Source: Phenylobacterium aquaticum
Lineage (GTDB): Bacteria > Pseudomonadota > Alphaproteobacteria > Caulobacterales > Caulobacteraceae
Assembly (NCBI RefSeq): GCF_947378715.1
Contig: NZ_CANCLE010000008.1
Location: forward strand, 1 to 43,877
DNA: 43,877 nt
Direction: 5' to 3'
The stretch's first letter is position 1. Each line of letters starts with the position of its first letter. The notes beneath the pieces were generated by a model. The model was not told the DNA's origin, searched no databases, and worked only from the letters and a program-made list of their open reading frames with translations. A program made the translations under genes and the position numbers. Below are positions 15,695 through 24,707 of this stretch, piece after piece.

Positions 15695-16225
15695 ATGTTC
15701 GACAGATGCAAGACACCGTTGGCGGCGGCGGCCGCGGCCCTGGCGCTCGCGGCGCCGGGGATCAGCCACGCAGACGCCGCCAAGGACCTTGGGGTCGCAG
15801 GCCGCGCGCTCACCTTCCTCGAAAACGGACCCACCGGCAAAGCCACGCTGGGCGTTGTGTTCGACTCGTCCAAGCCGGCTTCGGTCGCTGAGAAGAACGC
15901 CATCATGGCGGCGATCGGCGGCGGCTACGCGGCCGGGGCTCTGACCCTGGTCGGCAAGCCCATCGACGCTGGCGACATCGGCGGCGTCAGCGGCGTCCAG
16001 GCCCTGTTCGTGACCGGAGGCGTCAACTACGCCGCCGTCGGCGCGGCGGCCAAGGGCAAGAAGATCATCGCCATCGGCTCCGACATGGCCTGCGTGCGCT
16101 CCGGCGCCTGCGCCATGGGCGTCGAGACCGAGCCCAAGGTGAACATCACCGTCAATCGGGCGACGGCCGCAGCCGTCGGGGCGAGCTTCAAGGCCGCCTT
16201 CCGCATGATGATCACTGAAATCTAA
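15695..16225 (+). CDS. small periplasmic protein, YfiR/DUF4154-like, partner of TonB receptor 3
   Basis: A 176-residue paralogue of 12633-13163 with the same length, signal peptide, Cys pair (ACVRSGACAMG, residues 133 and 139) and C-terminal KVNITVNRATAAAVGASFKAAF. The two differ mostly in the signal peptide and scattered positions. The gene is 29 bases upstream of TonB receptor 3 and preceded by GAGGGGA. By analogy with YfiR it may relay receptor occupancy across the periplasm to a membrane sensor. The chemoreceptor gene that follows the receptor is the obvious candidate partner. That is inference from gene order. Confidence 0.7.
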   Translation: MFDRCKTPLAAAAAALALAAPGISHADAAKDLGVAGRALTFLENGPTGKATLGVVFDSSKPASVAEKNAIMAAIGGGYAAGALTLVGKPIDAGDIGGVSGVQALFVTGGVNYAAVGAAAKGKKIIAIGSDMACVRSGACAMGVETEPKVNITVNRATAAAVGASFKAAFRMMITEI

Positions 16226-16254
16226 GCCCGTAGAAAACGGACAGGGAACCTCCC

Positions 16255-18276
16255 ATGAAGAAGAACTTCCTCCTCGCCAGCGTCGCCGCTGGCCTCTCGC
16301 TCGCCGCCGCCCTTCCGGCCGCTGCGCAATCGATCGACTACGGCTCGCTTCAGGAGCTGTTCAACGAACCGGTCACCACCTCGGCCACCGGCTCGCCGCA
16401 GCGCTCCACTGAAGTTCCGGTCGACATGACCATCATCTCCCAGGCGGACATCCACCGCTCGGGCGCCAAGGACCTGCCGACCATCCTGGCGCGGGTCGCC
16501 GGCGTCGACGTCCTGAACTTCGCCGCCGGCCAGTCCGATGTCGGCATCCGCGGCTACAACCAGGCGCGCTCGCCGCGCCTCTTGGTGCTGGTCAATGGTC
16601 GCCAGGTCTATCTCGACCACTTCGGCTACACCGACTGGTCGGCCCTGCCGGTCCAGCTGTCGGAGATCCGCCAGATCGAAGTGGTCCGCGGACCCAACAG
16701 CGCCATCTTCGGCTTCAACGCCGTGTCCGGCGTGGTCAACATCATCACCTTCAATCCGAAGTTCGATAATGTCAGCCGCGTCGAGGTCTATGGCGGCACC
16801 GGCCAGAGCAACGGCGCCTCGCTGGTTGAAACCTTCCACGTCGGCAGCAAGGTCTCCGTCCGGGTCTCCGGCGGCGCCGACCAGCAGGACGAGTGGAGGA
16901 ACACCTCCACCACCGTCACCAAGGCCAACATCTTCAATCCGTCCGCCGTCCACGCCAACCTGGACGCCATCGTTCAGCTGACGCCCAAGGCCGAGCTGCG
17001 GCTCGAAGGCTCCTGGTCGAACCTGGAATCGACCCAGGTGATCTCGACCTTCGCCTATGCCGCTCACCGGGTGAAGACCTGGTCGGAAAAGGCCACCCTG
17101 ACGGCCGACACCGACTACGGCTCGATCCAGGGCCAGGTCTATCAGAACCAGCTGGACGCCCTGACCCCCGGCCGCCGGTACCTGAACACCATCACGGTCA
17201 CCAGCCTGCAGGATCTGTTCAAGATCGGCGCGAACAACACCATCCGGGTTGGCCTCGAGCACCGCGACAACCAGCTGGACACCGCCTCCTATGTCGGCGG
17301 CGTGGTCCGCTACACGGTCTGGGCGCCCTCGGCGATGTGGAACTGGGCGGTCAATGACAAGCTCGCCCTCACCGCCGCCGTCCGCTACGACCAGCTGAAG
17401 CTGGAGCGCAACGGCACCTTCCCGGCCGGCTTCCCGCTGATCCAGAAGAACAACAGCCTGTGGGATCGGGACATCAAGGAGACCAGCGTCAATCTCGGCG
17501 CGGTCTACAAGCTGACCCCGGCCGACAGCCTGCGCGGCACCTATGCCCGTGGCGTCCAGGCGCCGACCCTGCTTGAGCTGGGCGGCCTGGTCATTCCGCC
17601 GGCGACGCCCGCGCCCACCGGCGTGCTGATCACCGGCAACCCGTTCCTGAACCCGGCCATCGTCACCAACTACGAGCTGGCCTATGACCACGACTTCGCG
17701 CCGCTCAAGATCAAGGCCAGCCTGAAGGCCTTCGCCCAGCGCACCCAGGACGTGAAGGGCCAGTTCTCCACCGCCGCCATCGACATCCCGGCCACGGCGA
17801 CGACCTGGACCACCTTCTCCTACAAGAACGTCAGCGACTCCAAGATGTGGGGCCTCGAAGCCTCCGCCTCGGGCAAGTACGACAACGGCGTCCACTGGAG
17901 CGCCGACACCACCTACACCGACGTCAAGAACGAGCCCTTCACCACGGAAGCGGTCCTGATCCTGCGCAAGGTGGCCTTCGCCCAGACGACGCCGAAGTAT
18001 CGCAGCAACCTGGCCATGGGCTGGGCGAACGACAAGTGGGCCGTGGATGGCTTCCTCCACAGCGTCACCAAGTTCGACTCCTACAACGGCAACCTGCTTG
18101 AGCCGGTCAAGGGTTACACCTCGCTCGGCGGCCGTATCGCCTATCAGGCGCCCTACGGCATCGAACTGGCCCTGAGCGGCCAGAACCTGCTCGACGCGCG
18201 GCAATCTCAAGCCAAGGGCCCCTCCGGCCTGATGGCCGAGCGCCGCGTCCTCTTCACCGTCGGCAAGTCCTGGTGA
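16255..18276 (+). CDS. TonB-dependent outer-membrane receptor 3
   Basis: A 673-residue receptor: signal peptide (MKKNFLLASVAAGLSLAAA...AAA), SIDYGSLQELFNEPVTTSA, plug (IRGYNQARSPRLLVLVNGR, VRGPNSAIFGFNAVSGVVNIIT) and beta-barrel ending TVGKSW. It is closest to receptor 1 in the first plug loop (DHFGYTDW) and to receptor 2 in gene context. AGGGAAC precedes the ATG. A methyl-accepting chemotaxis gene follows after 54 bases that include a strong hairpin. Confidence 0.93.
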   Translation: MKKNFLLASVAAGLSLAAALPAAAQSIDYGSLQELFNEPVTTSATGSPQRSTEVPVDMTIISQADIHRSGAKDLPTILARVAGVDVLNFAAGQSDVGIRGYNQARSPRLLVLVNGRQVYLDHFGYTDWSALPVQLSEIRQIEVVRGPNSAIFGFNAVSGVVNIITFNPKFDNVSRVEVYGGTGQSNGASLVETFHVGSKVSVRVSGGADQQDEWRNTSTTVTKANIFNPSAVHANLDAIVQLTPKAELRLEGSWSNLESTQVISTFAYAAHRVKTWSEKATLTADTDYGSIQGQVYQNQLDALTPGRRYLNTITVTSLQDLFKIGANNTIRVGLEHRDNQLDTASYVGGVVRYTVWAPSAMWNWAVNDKLALTAAVRYDQLKLERNGTFPAGFPLIQKNNSLWDRDIKETSVNLGAVYKLTPADSLRGTYARGVQAPTLLELGGLVIPPATPAPTGVLITGNPFLNPAIVTNYELAYDHDFAPLKIKASLKAFAQRTQDVKGQFSTAAIDIPATATTWTTFSYKNVSDSKMWGLEASASGKYDNGVHWSADTTYTDVKNEPFTTEAVLILRKVAFAQTTPKYRSNLAMGWANDKWAVDGFLHSVTKFDSYNGNLLEPVKGYTSLGGRIAYQAPYGIELALSGQNLLDARQSQAKGPSGLMAERRVLFTVGKSW

Positions 18277-18284
18277 TCTGACTA

Positions 18285-18309
18285 GGTCCCGCGGCTTGGC
18301 CGCGGGACC
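18285..18309 (+). terminator. strong hairpin between TonB receptor 3 and the chemoreceptor gene
   Basis: GGTCCCGCGGC (18285-18295) and GCCGCGGGACC (18299-18309) form a perfect 11-bp stem with a TTG loop. Only CTCTCTTT follows, not a clean T-run, so it may act as a partial terminator, RNA-end protector or attenuator between the receptor and MCP genes. Confidence 0.6.
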
Positions 18310-18330
18310 GCCTCTCTTTGGAGATACGTG

Positions 18331-20295
18331 ATGAAGAGCTTCCGTCTCGCCGACCTCTCACTTGTCGTGAAGATGGCCGTCGCCCCGGCCTTCGCCGTGA
18401 TCATGCTCGCGCTGGTCGCGGGCGGCGCGGTGGTGAGCCAGCAGCAGCAGTCCAAGGCCATCGACAACATCGTCGAACAGGACATGACGATCAGCCTTGA
18501 ACTGGCGCGCATCTCCAAACAGATCACCGCGGTTCACGGTGATCTGTATCTGTTGATGACCAACCAGGCTGCGGGCAGCGACCTGGCCGCCATCCCTGAA
18601 AAGCTCAACGCCCTGATGGCCCGGGTCGACACGATCAAGGCCGACCTCGTCAAGGTGCGCGGCAAGATGCCCGCCGAGCAGCAGAAGACCTTCGACGGCC
18701 TGATCAAGGACCTGACCGACTATCGCGGCGGGATCGAGGTCGTGGGTTCGATGATGGGCATGGACTTCGCGACGGCCGCGACCTTCGTCGCGCCCTTCGA
18801 GAACCAGTATTCCCGCATGACCGCCACCCTCGACGACGCCACGCATAAGGTTCAGGTGGCCGCCGCCGAGCACGCCAACGCCTCCGCCGCCGCCGCCGCC
18901 CTGCAGGGCAAGATCGCCATGGGCGGCGCCCTGATCACCCTGCTGGCCGTGGCCGGCATCTCGATCGGGGCCATCCTGGGCGTCAAGCGCGCCATCGAGG
19001 GCATCGCCGGGGCGACCGGCAAGCTGGCCTCGGGCGACATCAGCCAGGATCTGGACAAGATCGCCCGCGGCGACGAGCTGGGCGCGATCGTCTCCTCCCT
19101 GACCATCTTCAAGGAGAACCAGGCCCGCCTGGCCGCGCTCCACGACGAACAGCGCGAGATGGAAGCCCGCGAGGAAGCCACCCGCGCCTCGGTCGAGGCC
19201 GAGCGCGCCAAGACCCAGGCGGCCCAGAACGCCGTGGTCGCGGCCCTGGCCGACGGCCTGTCGCGCCTGTCCAACGGCGACCTGACCCACCGGATCGACC
19301 AGGCCTTCCCGGCCGACTACGAGGCCCTGCGCACCGACTTCAACGCCGCCATGGAGCGTCTGCAAAGCGCCATGCAGGTGATCACCGTCAACGCCTCGCA
19401 GATCAACGCCGGGGCTGATGACATCGCCGGCGCCTCCGACGACCTGTCGCGGCGCACGGAACAGCAGGCGGCCAGCCTGGAAGAGACCGCTGCGGCTCTC
19501 GACCAGATCACCGCCACGGTCAAGAAATCGGCCGAAGGCGCCGCCCACGCGCGGGTGGTGGTGGCCAATGCCCGCACCGGCGCCGCCGACGGCGGCGAGA
19601 TCGTTCGCCAGGCCGTCACCGCCATGGGCCAGATCGAAAGCTCCTCCAGCCAGATCAGCCAGATCATCGGGGTGATCGACGAGATCGCCTTCCAGACCAA
19701 CCTGCTGGCCCTGAACGCCGGGGTCGAGGCGGCCCGGGCAGGCGAGGCCGGCAAGGGCTTCGCGGTCGTCGCCTCCGAAGTGCGGGCGCTCGCCCAACGT
19801 TCGGCGGAAGCGGCCAAGGAGATCAAGGGCTTGATCACCGCCTCCTCCACTCAGGTGGGGCAGGGGGTCCAGCTGGTCGGTCGCACCGGCCAGGCCCTGG
19901 AAGCCATCGTCGCCCAGGTCGCCGAGATCGACGCCCTGGTCACCGAGATCGCCGCGTCGTCCAAGGAACAGGCCACCGGCCTCAACGAGGTGAATGCCGC
20001 GGTCAACAAGATGGACCAGGTCACCCAGCAGAACGCCGCCATGGTGGAGGAATCCACCGCCGCCACCCACGCCCTGAAGGGCGAGGCCGGCGAACTGTCG
20101 CGCCTGATCGGCGAGTTCCGCACCGGCGACCACCAACCGATCTCCCGGCCGGCTCGCTCCTCCCCGCGACCCGCCACATCGGGCGCTCGCCCGGCGCCTT
20201 CCGCGCCCAGGCGAATGGCTGAGAAGCTGAAGGCCTCCTACGGCGGCGCCGCCGCGGCGAGCGCGCCTTCAGGTGACGACTGGCAGGAATTCTGA
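18331..20295 (+). CDS. methyl-accepting chemotaxis protein (linked to TonB receptor 3)
   Basis: A 654-residue transmembrane chemoreceptor: short cytoplasmic N terminus, TM1 (about residues 16-35), a helical periplasmic sensor of about 155 residues, and TM2 (about 192-212). A HAMP (ASGDISQDLDKIARGDELG) is followed by a coiled coil rich in Glu/Ala, a second HAMP (LSNGDLTHRIDQAFP) and the signalling domain with tip EIAFQTNLLALNAGVEAARAGE. The C terminus DWQEF fits the aromatic pentapeptide pattern that tethers CheR in other bacteria. The signalling domain differs from the three receptors of the che operon. ATG at 18331 is chosen over the GTG just before it, with GGAG 7 bases upstream. Confidence 0.95.
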   Translation: MKSFRLADLSLVVKMAVAPAFAVIMLALVAGGAVVSQQQQSKAIDNIVEQDMTISLELARISKQITAVHGDLYLLMTNQAAGSDLAAIPEKLNALMARVDTIKADLVKVRGKMPAEQQKTFDGLIKDLTDYRGGIEVVGSMMGMDFATAATFVAPFENQYSRMTATLDDATHKVQVAAAEHANASAAAAALQGKIAMGGALITLLAVAGISIGAILGVKRAIEGIAGATGKLASGDISQDLDKIARGDELGAIVSSLTIFKENQARLAALHDEQREMEAREEATRASVEAERAKTQAAQNAVVAALADGLSRLSNGDLTHRIDQAFPADYEALRTDFNAAMERLQSAMQVITVNASQINAGADDIAGASDDLSRRTEQQAASLEETAAALDQITATVKKSAEGAAHARVVVANARTGAADGGEIVRQAVTAMGQIESSSSQISQIIGVIDEIAFQTNLLALNAGVEAARAGEAGKGFAVVASEVRALAQRSAEAAKEIKGLITASSTQVGQGVQLVGRTGQALEAIVAQVAEIDALVTEIAASSKEQATGLNEVNAAVNKMDQVTQQNAAMVEESTAATHALKGEAGELSRLIGEFRTGDHQPISRPARSSPRPATSGARPAPSAPRRMAEKLKASYGGAAAASAPSGDDWQEF

Positions 20296-20330
20296 TCCGC
20301 AGACGGACCCTTCCCGCTTAGACGTCCAAA

Positions 20331-20366
20331 GCGCGTCCGGCCTCCCCGCCGGGCGCGTCTTTGTTT
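20331..20366 (+). terminator. rho-independent terminator after the chemoreceptor gene
   Basis: GCGCGTCCGGC (20331-20341) pairs with GCCGGGCGCGT (20348-20358) in an 11-bp stem with two G-T pairs, followed by CTTTGTTT. It lies 36 bases after the stop. Confidence 0.8.
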
Positions 20367-20458
20367 CTGGACATTGCTGGAGCGCTTGGCCGCCACCACA
20401 ATTAGGTCCATCTGTTGCGGCAGCTTATTCAGAGTTCGTCTGTTCGAGGGCCGCCCCC

Positions 20459-21040
20459 ATGTCCGCCAAAGCCTTAGCCGCCCTGGGTGTGGGCCTGGCC
20501 CTCACCCTGTCCGCCTGCGCGACGCCCACCCCCTATCAGCCGGCTGCGCCCGGGCAGGCCTCGGCCGGCGGCTTCTCCGAGACCAAGATCGAGGCCAATC
20601 GCTTCCGGGTGAAGTTCGCGGGCAACAGCCTGACCTCCCGCGACACGGTGGAGGGCTATCTGCTCTATCGCGCCGCCGAGCTGACGGTGGCTCAGGGCTT
20701 TGATGTGTTCTCGGTGGTCGAGCGCAAGACCGACAAGTCCAGCCGCACCTATGTCGATCCCGACCCGATGTTCCATCCCTGGTACGGGCCAGGCTACGGC
20801 TACTGGCGCCCGTCCTGGCGCTATTACGGCGCGGGCTTCGGCTGGCGCAGCTGGGATCCGTTCTTTGGCGGCCCGTTCTGGGGCGACAGCATGGATGTCC
20901 ACACGGTCGATCGCTTCGAGGCCAACGCCGAGATCGTGATGTCCAAGGGGCCGAAGTCGGACACCGACACCCAGGCTTTCGACGCCCGGGCGGTGATGAC
21001 CAATCTGGGCCCGAAGATTCAGCGCCCGCCGGCGAGCTGA
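20459..21040 (+). CDS. CC0125/CC1285-type lipoprotein
   Basis: The 193-residue protein has a lipoprotein signal with lipobox LSAC (Cys near residue 20). The pattern GGFSETKIEANRFRVKFAGNSLTSRDTVEGYLLYRAAELT resembles the Caulobacter CC0125/CC1285 lipoprotein family. A Trp/Tyr/Gly-rich stretch (WYGPGYGYWRPSWRYYG) follows, and the C terminus is a predicted strand region. It is probably anchored to the inner leaflet of the outer membrane. Function is unknown. The frame extends upstream to 20273, but the ATG at 20459 starts the signal peptide. It is convergent with the MHYT gene. Confidence 0.85.
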   Translation: MSAKALAALGVGLALTLSACATPTPYQPAAPGQASAGGFSETKIEANRFRVKFAGNSLTSRDTVEGYLLYRAAELTVAQGFDVFSVVERKTDKSSRTYVDPDPMFHPWYGPGYGYWRPSWRYYGAGFGWRSWDPFFGGPFWGDSMDVHTVDRFEANAEIVMSKGPKSDTDTQAFDARAVMTNLGPKIQRPPAS

Positions 21041-21044
21041 CGGC

Positions 21045-23435
21045 TCACGCCGCCCGCGCCCGCCGTCCCTTGGGCGGCGCGGCGGCGGTGTTGATCCAGT
21101 CGCCCAGCGTCTCGACCGGGGCGGGCCGGCCCACCGCGAACCCTTGAATCTCCGCGCAGGCCTCGGCGCGCAGGAAGGCGATCTGGTCCTCGGTCTCCAC
21201 GCCCTCGGCGGTGACCGGGATTTCCAGGCTGCGGCCCAGGCCCAGTATCGCCCGGACGATCACCTTGGCGCGGTCGTCGCGGTCGATGTTCTCCACGAAG
21301 CTCTTGTCGATCTTGATCTTGTCGAAGGGAAAGGACTGCAGGGTCGACAGCGACGAGAAGCCCGTGCCGAAATCATCCATGGCGATCCGCACCCCCAGCG
21401 CCTTCAACCGGCGCAGATTGTCCAACGCCCGCTGATAGTCCTTGAACAGGGCGCTCTCGGTGATCTCCAGCTCCAGGCGGCGCGGCGACAGGCCGGTGCG
21501 GACCAGGGTCTCGCGCACCAGGTCCGGCAGGTCCGGCTGGTGCAGCTGCACCGGCGACAGATTGATGGCGATCCGCAAGGGCTTGGCCCAGGCCGCTGCG
21601 GCGGCGCAGGCCGCCCCCAGCACCCATTCGCCCAGCGGCACGATCAGGCCGCTCTCCTCGGCGATGGAAATGAAATCCCCGGGCTGGATCAGGCCGCGCT
21701 CGGGATGGCTCCAGCGGACCAGGGCCTCGAAGCCCAGGACCTCGCGGTCCTCGGTCCGGGCCTGGGGCTGATAGTGGACCACCAGGTCCCCGGCCGAGAT
21801 CGCCGCGCGCAGGTCGCGGGCCAACAGCCGGCGCTCGCGCACCCGGTCGTCCATCTCCCGCTTGAAAAACCGATAGCCGCCGCGGCCCGCCGCCTTCGCC
21901 CGATAGAGCGCCAGGTCGGCATTGGCCAGCAGGGCTGTGGCCGTGGCGCCGTCCTCGGGGAACAGGCTGACCCCGATGCTGGCGCCCACCGCATGGGTGT
22001 GATCCTCGAACCGCACGGGCTCGGCCATGGCGGCGATCAGATCGTGGCACAGACGGATGGCGTCGCGCGGCTGGCGCCCGCCGATCTGCACCACCACGAA
22101 TTCGTCTCCCCCCAGGCGGGCGGCGAAGGACGGCGCCGGGACCAGGGCCTCCAGCCGCCGGGCGACCTCGATCAAGATGGCGTCTCCGGCCGCGTGGCCG
22201 TGGGTGTCATTGGCCTCCTTGAACTGATCGAGGTCGAGGCAGAACACGGTCAGGCTCTCTCCCGTCGCCTCCGCCCGCTCCAGGGCGTGGCTCAGCCGGG
22301 TCTGCAGGGCGGCGCGATTGAACAGGCCGGTCAGGCCGTCATGCTCGGCCATGTGCCGGATGCGCGCCTCCGCGGCATGGCGTTCGCGCAGGTCGCGCAC
22401 CGCCACCACCCGCAGATCGCCCTCCTCGTCACCGGCCCGGGTCTCCAGGGCGCGGCCCAGCACCTCGACGGGGATCGCCGCCCGGTCGCCCTGAGGCTGC
22501 AACAGGCCCTCGCGCCGGGTCTCCGGACCTTCGCTCTCGGTCTCCAGGGTCAGGAGGCCGCCTTCCAGGATCTGGCCGATCAGCTCCTCGATGGGTTGGC
22601 CGGCCAGGGCGCAGAAGGCGGCGTTGGCGTCGACGATGACGTTGCGCTGGACCACGGCTATGCCCTCGTGGGCGGCGTCGACCAACCGGCGGATACGGGC
22701 CGTGGCCCGGGCGTTGGCGCTGGTCTCCACGATGCCCACCGCCAGCCCGCCCAGGATGATCAGGCTGACCACCGCCGCCGTGGCCGCCGCCAGGCTGGCG
22801 GGCGCCAGTCCCACGGTCGGGGCGGTCAGGCTCAGGTCCGGGGTGATGGTCACCGCCGCCATGGCGGTGAAGTGCAGGCTGACAATGGCCAGGGTCAGCA
22901 GCAGGCCGGCTCCGGCCTGGCGCGCGAGGGTGGCGGCGCGACCGGCGGCGCAGAGCGCGGCGACGCCAAAGCCCAGGCCCAGCGCCAGGGCGGTGACGAT
23001 CAGGTCCGGGCGCCAGCTGATCCGGCCCTGGATCTCATAGGCGCCCATACCGGCGAAGTGCATGGCCCCGATGCCGGCGCCGATCAGCACCCCGCCCGCG
23101 ATCCGCGCGCCCAGGCCGCGCCGGGCGGCGACGGCGAAGGCCGCGGTCATGAACAGGCCGGCGATCAACAGCGAGGCCAGGGTGCCGACCGGGGCGAAGC
23201 CGGTCCGGATGCCCGGCGAAAAGGCCAGCATGCCGATGAAGTGGGTGGCCCAGACAGAGCCGCCGGCCACGAAGCCGATCAGGGTCAGCCAGACGGCGCG
23301 GGCCCCGCCTCGGGATCCCCGCAGCCGCGAGAACAGCCGAAGTGTGGTGAGCGACCCACCCAGGCAGACGGCCGCCGCCACCAGCACCAGCCGCAGATCA
23401 TGCTCTGTCGCCAGACAGGTCAGCAGATTCAACAT
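21045..23435 (-). CDS. MHYT-PAS-GGDEF-EAL c-di-GMP signalling protein
   Basis: A 796-residue protein with an N-terminal seven-helix MHYT sensor (WATHFIGML, MHFAGMGAYE, LHFTAMAAV; thought to bind copper and sense O2, CO or NO). A PAS segment (about 245-330) precedes a GGDEF domain with intact RLGGDEF. The EAL domain has FEALVRWSHPERG, EITESAL, DDFGTGFSS and KIDKSFV. Because both catalytic motifs are intact, it could make and degrade c-di-GMP; the net direction is not predictable. GAGGG precedes the ATG. It lies between a lipoprotein gene (convergent, 4 bases apart) and the oxidoreductase gene. Confidence 0.94.
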   Translation of the reverse strand: MLNLLTCLATEHDLRLVLVAAAVCLGGSLTTLRLFSRLRGSRGGARAVWLTLIGFVAGGSVWATHFIGMLAFSPGIRTGFAPVGTLASLLIAGLFMTAAFAVAARRGLGARIAGGVLIGAGIGAMHFAGMGAYEIQGRISWRPDLIVTALALGLGFGVAALCAAGRAATLARQAGAGLLLTLAIVSLHFTAMAAVTITPDLSLTAPTVGLAPASLAAATAAVVSLIILGGLAVGIVETSANARATARIRRLVDAAHEGIAVVQRNVIVDANAAFCALAGQPIEELIGQILEGGLLTLETESEGPETRREGLLQPQGDRAAIPVEVLGRALETRAGDEEGDLRVVAVRDLRERHAAEARIRHMAEHDGLTGLFNRAALQTRLSHALERAEATGESLTVFCLDLDQFKEANDTHGHAAGDAILIEVARRLEALVPAPSFAARLGGDEFVVVQIGGRQPRDAIRLCHDLIAAMAEPVRFEDHTHAVGASIGVSLFPEDGATATALLANADLALYRAKAAGRGGYRFFKREMDDRVRERRLLARDLRAAISAGDLVVHYQPQARTEDREVLGFEALVRWSHPERGLIQPGDFISIAEESGLIVPLGEWVLGAACAAAAAWAKPLRIAINLSPVQLHQPDLPDLVRETLVRTGLSPRRLELEITESALFKDYQRALDNLRRLKALGVRIAMDDFGTGFSSLSTLQSFPFDKIKIDKSFVENIDRDDRAKVIVRAILGLGRSLEIPVTAEGVETEDQIAFLRAEACAEIQGFAVGRPAPVETLGDWINTAAAPPKGRRARAA

Positions 23436-23552
23436 TCGTCCCTCGGACCAGCCCGAAACATCGGCGCCAGTCTGAGGTCTCCAGCGTAAACAAAGCGGCC
23501 CCCGGAGGCGGGGATGCGACGTCTCGCCTCACCCCCCAGCCTCCGTGCCGGG

Positions 23553-24707
23553 TCAGGCGGTCTCGTCGACGAAGGTCAGGCCGGCGTTGTCGACCAGCCG
23601 TTTGATCAGCCGGTCGCCCATGGCCGCGCCCGGCGTCCAGATCCCGCCGGCGACCTCGGGGGCATCCTGCACCAGGCAGATGGCGGCCTCGGCGATCATC
23701 TTGGAGGTCGAGCCATAGCCCGGGTCCTTGTCGCCGGTGACGGCGGCCCGCACCTTGCGGCCATCGGCGGCCACGCCGACGAACAGCACGTCATAGAAGC
23801 CGGTCTCGCGCTCTTCCTTGCTAGGCCCCTCGCCCGGCTTGGGCGCATTGGGGCCGCCCAGGCTGGCGGGCGGCGGGCCGTTGGGGTCGATCACCGCCAT
23901 CTCGTCATAGACGAAGTCGGTCCCCCAAGCGTGGCCCAGCAGGGCGTTGGCGCGGTGGACATTCTTGGTGTTGATCGTGGCCATGACGAAGGGGCCGACA
24001 TCGGCGCCCAGGTCGGCGTCATGTTCCGGCTTGTCGCCGCGCGGCTGGTCCGGGCCCTGGAAACCGCCGGCCAGGGCGAAGGGATTGGTCAGATAGGCGA
24101 TGATCGACGGGTCCCTGCCGGCTGCAGCCATGGTCGCGGTCAGGCTGGCGGCGGTGCCGCCCGAGAAGCCGCCCTTCATCTTGCGCACCCGGCCCTTCAC
24201 GCGCGGAACCGGCGCGCCGAGCCTGGCCTTGGCCACGCCCTCCAGGAAATAGACGCCCAGCTCGAAGGGAATGGAGTCGAAGCCGCAGGAGAACACGATC
24301 CGCGCGCCGGTCTTCTGGGCGGTGGCGTGGTGGGCGTCGATCATCTGGCGCATCCAGGCGGGCTCGCCGCACAGGTCCAGATAGTCGGTTCCGGCCGCGG
24401 CGCAGGCCGCCACCAGGTCCGAGCCATAGAGCTGATAGGGTCCGACCGTGGTCAGCACCGCCTTGGTCCGCGCGACCATGGCCGCGATCGATGCCGCGTC
24501 GGCGGCGTCGGCGACCACCAGCGGCGTGTCCTTGGGTGCGCCGATCTCGTCTCGCACCTGCGCCAGCTTTTCCGTGCTGCGCCCGGCCATGGCCCATTTG
24601 ACCGCGCCGCCCACGCCATATTGGCGGGCCAGATACTCGGCCACCAGCCGGCCGGTGAAGCCGCTGGCTCCATAGACGATGATGTCGAATTCAGCGTTCG
24701 CGGTCAT
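23553..24707 (-). CDS. saccharopine dehydrogenase-like NAD(P)-binding oxidoreductase
   Basis: The 384-residue protein has an N-terminal Rossmann motif (IIVYGASGFTGRLVAEYLAR) and WAMAGRSTEKL. CGEPAWMRQMIDAHH and IVFSCGFDSIPFELGVYF are typical of the saccharopine dehydrogenase-like / trans-acting enoyl reductase group. Members reduce lipid or polyketide intermediates in mycobacteria; most bacterial ones are uncharacterised, so a lipid-related role is only a possibility. No lipid gene is adjacent. The start at 24707 follows GAAGGG. Confidence 0.85.
   Translation of the reverse strand: MTANAEFDIIVYGASGFTGRLVAEYLARQYGVGGAVKWAMAGRSTEKLAQVRDEIGAPKDTPLVVADAADAASIAAMVARTKAVLTTVGPYQLYGSDLVAACAAAGTDYLDLCGEPAWMRQMIDAHHATAQKTGARIVFSCGFDSIPFELGVYFLEGVAKARLGAPVPRVKGRVRKMKGGFSGGTAASLTATMAAAGRDPSIIAYLTNPFALAGGFQGPDQPRGDKPEHDADLGADVGPFVMATINTKNVHRANALLGHAWGTDFVYDEMAVIDPNGPPPASLGGPNAPKPGEGPSKEERETGFYDVLFVGVAADGRKVRAAVTGDKDPGYGSTSKMIAEAAICLVQDAPEVAGGIWTPGAAMGDRLIKRLVDNAGLTFVDETA

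Larger units (their letters stand above)
12633..18276 (+). repeat. tandem duplication of a periplasmic protein / TonB-receptor module
   Basis: Unit A (12633-15193) and unit B (15695-18276) have the same two genes in the same order, with close protein similarity and matching ribosome-site leaders (GGGCGAGGGGA before each first gene). The units are separated by about 500 bases holding a terminator and a new promoter region, so each is transcribed independently. Receptor 1 (7226-9241) is a third, more distant copy of only the receptor. Confidence 0.85.
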
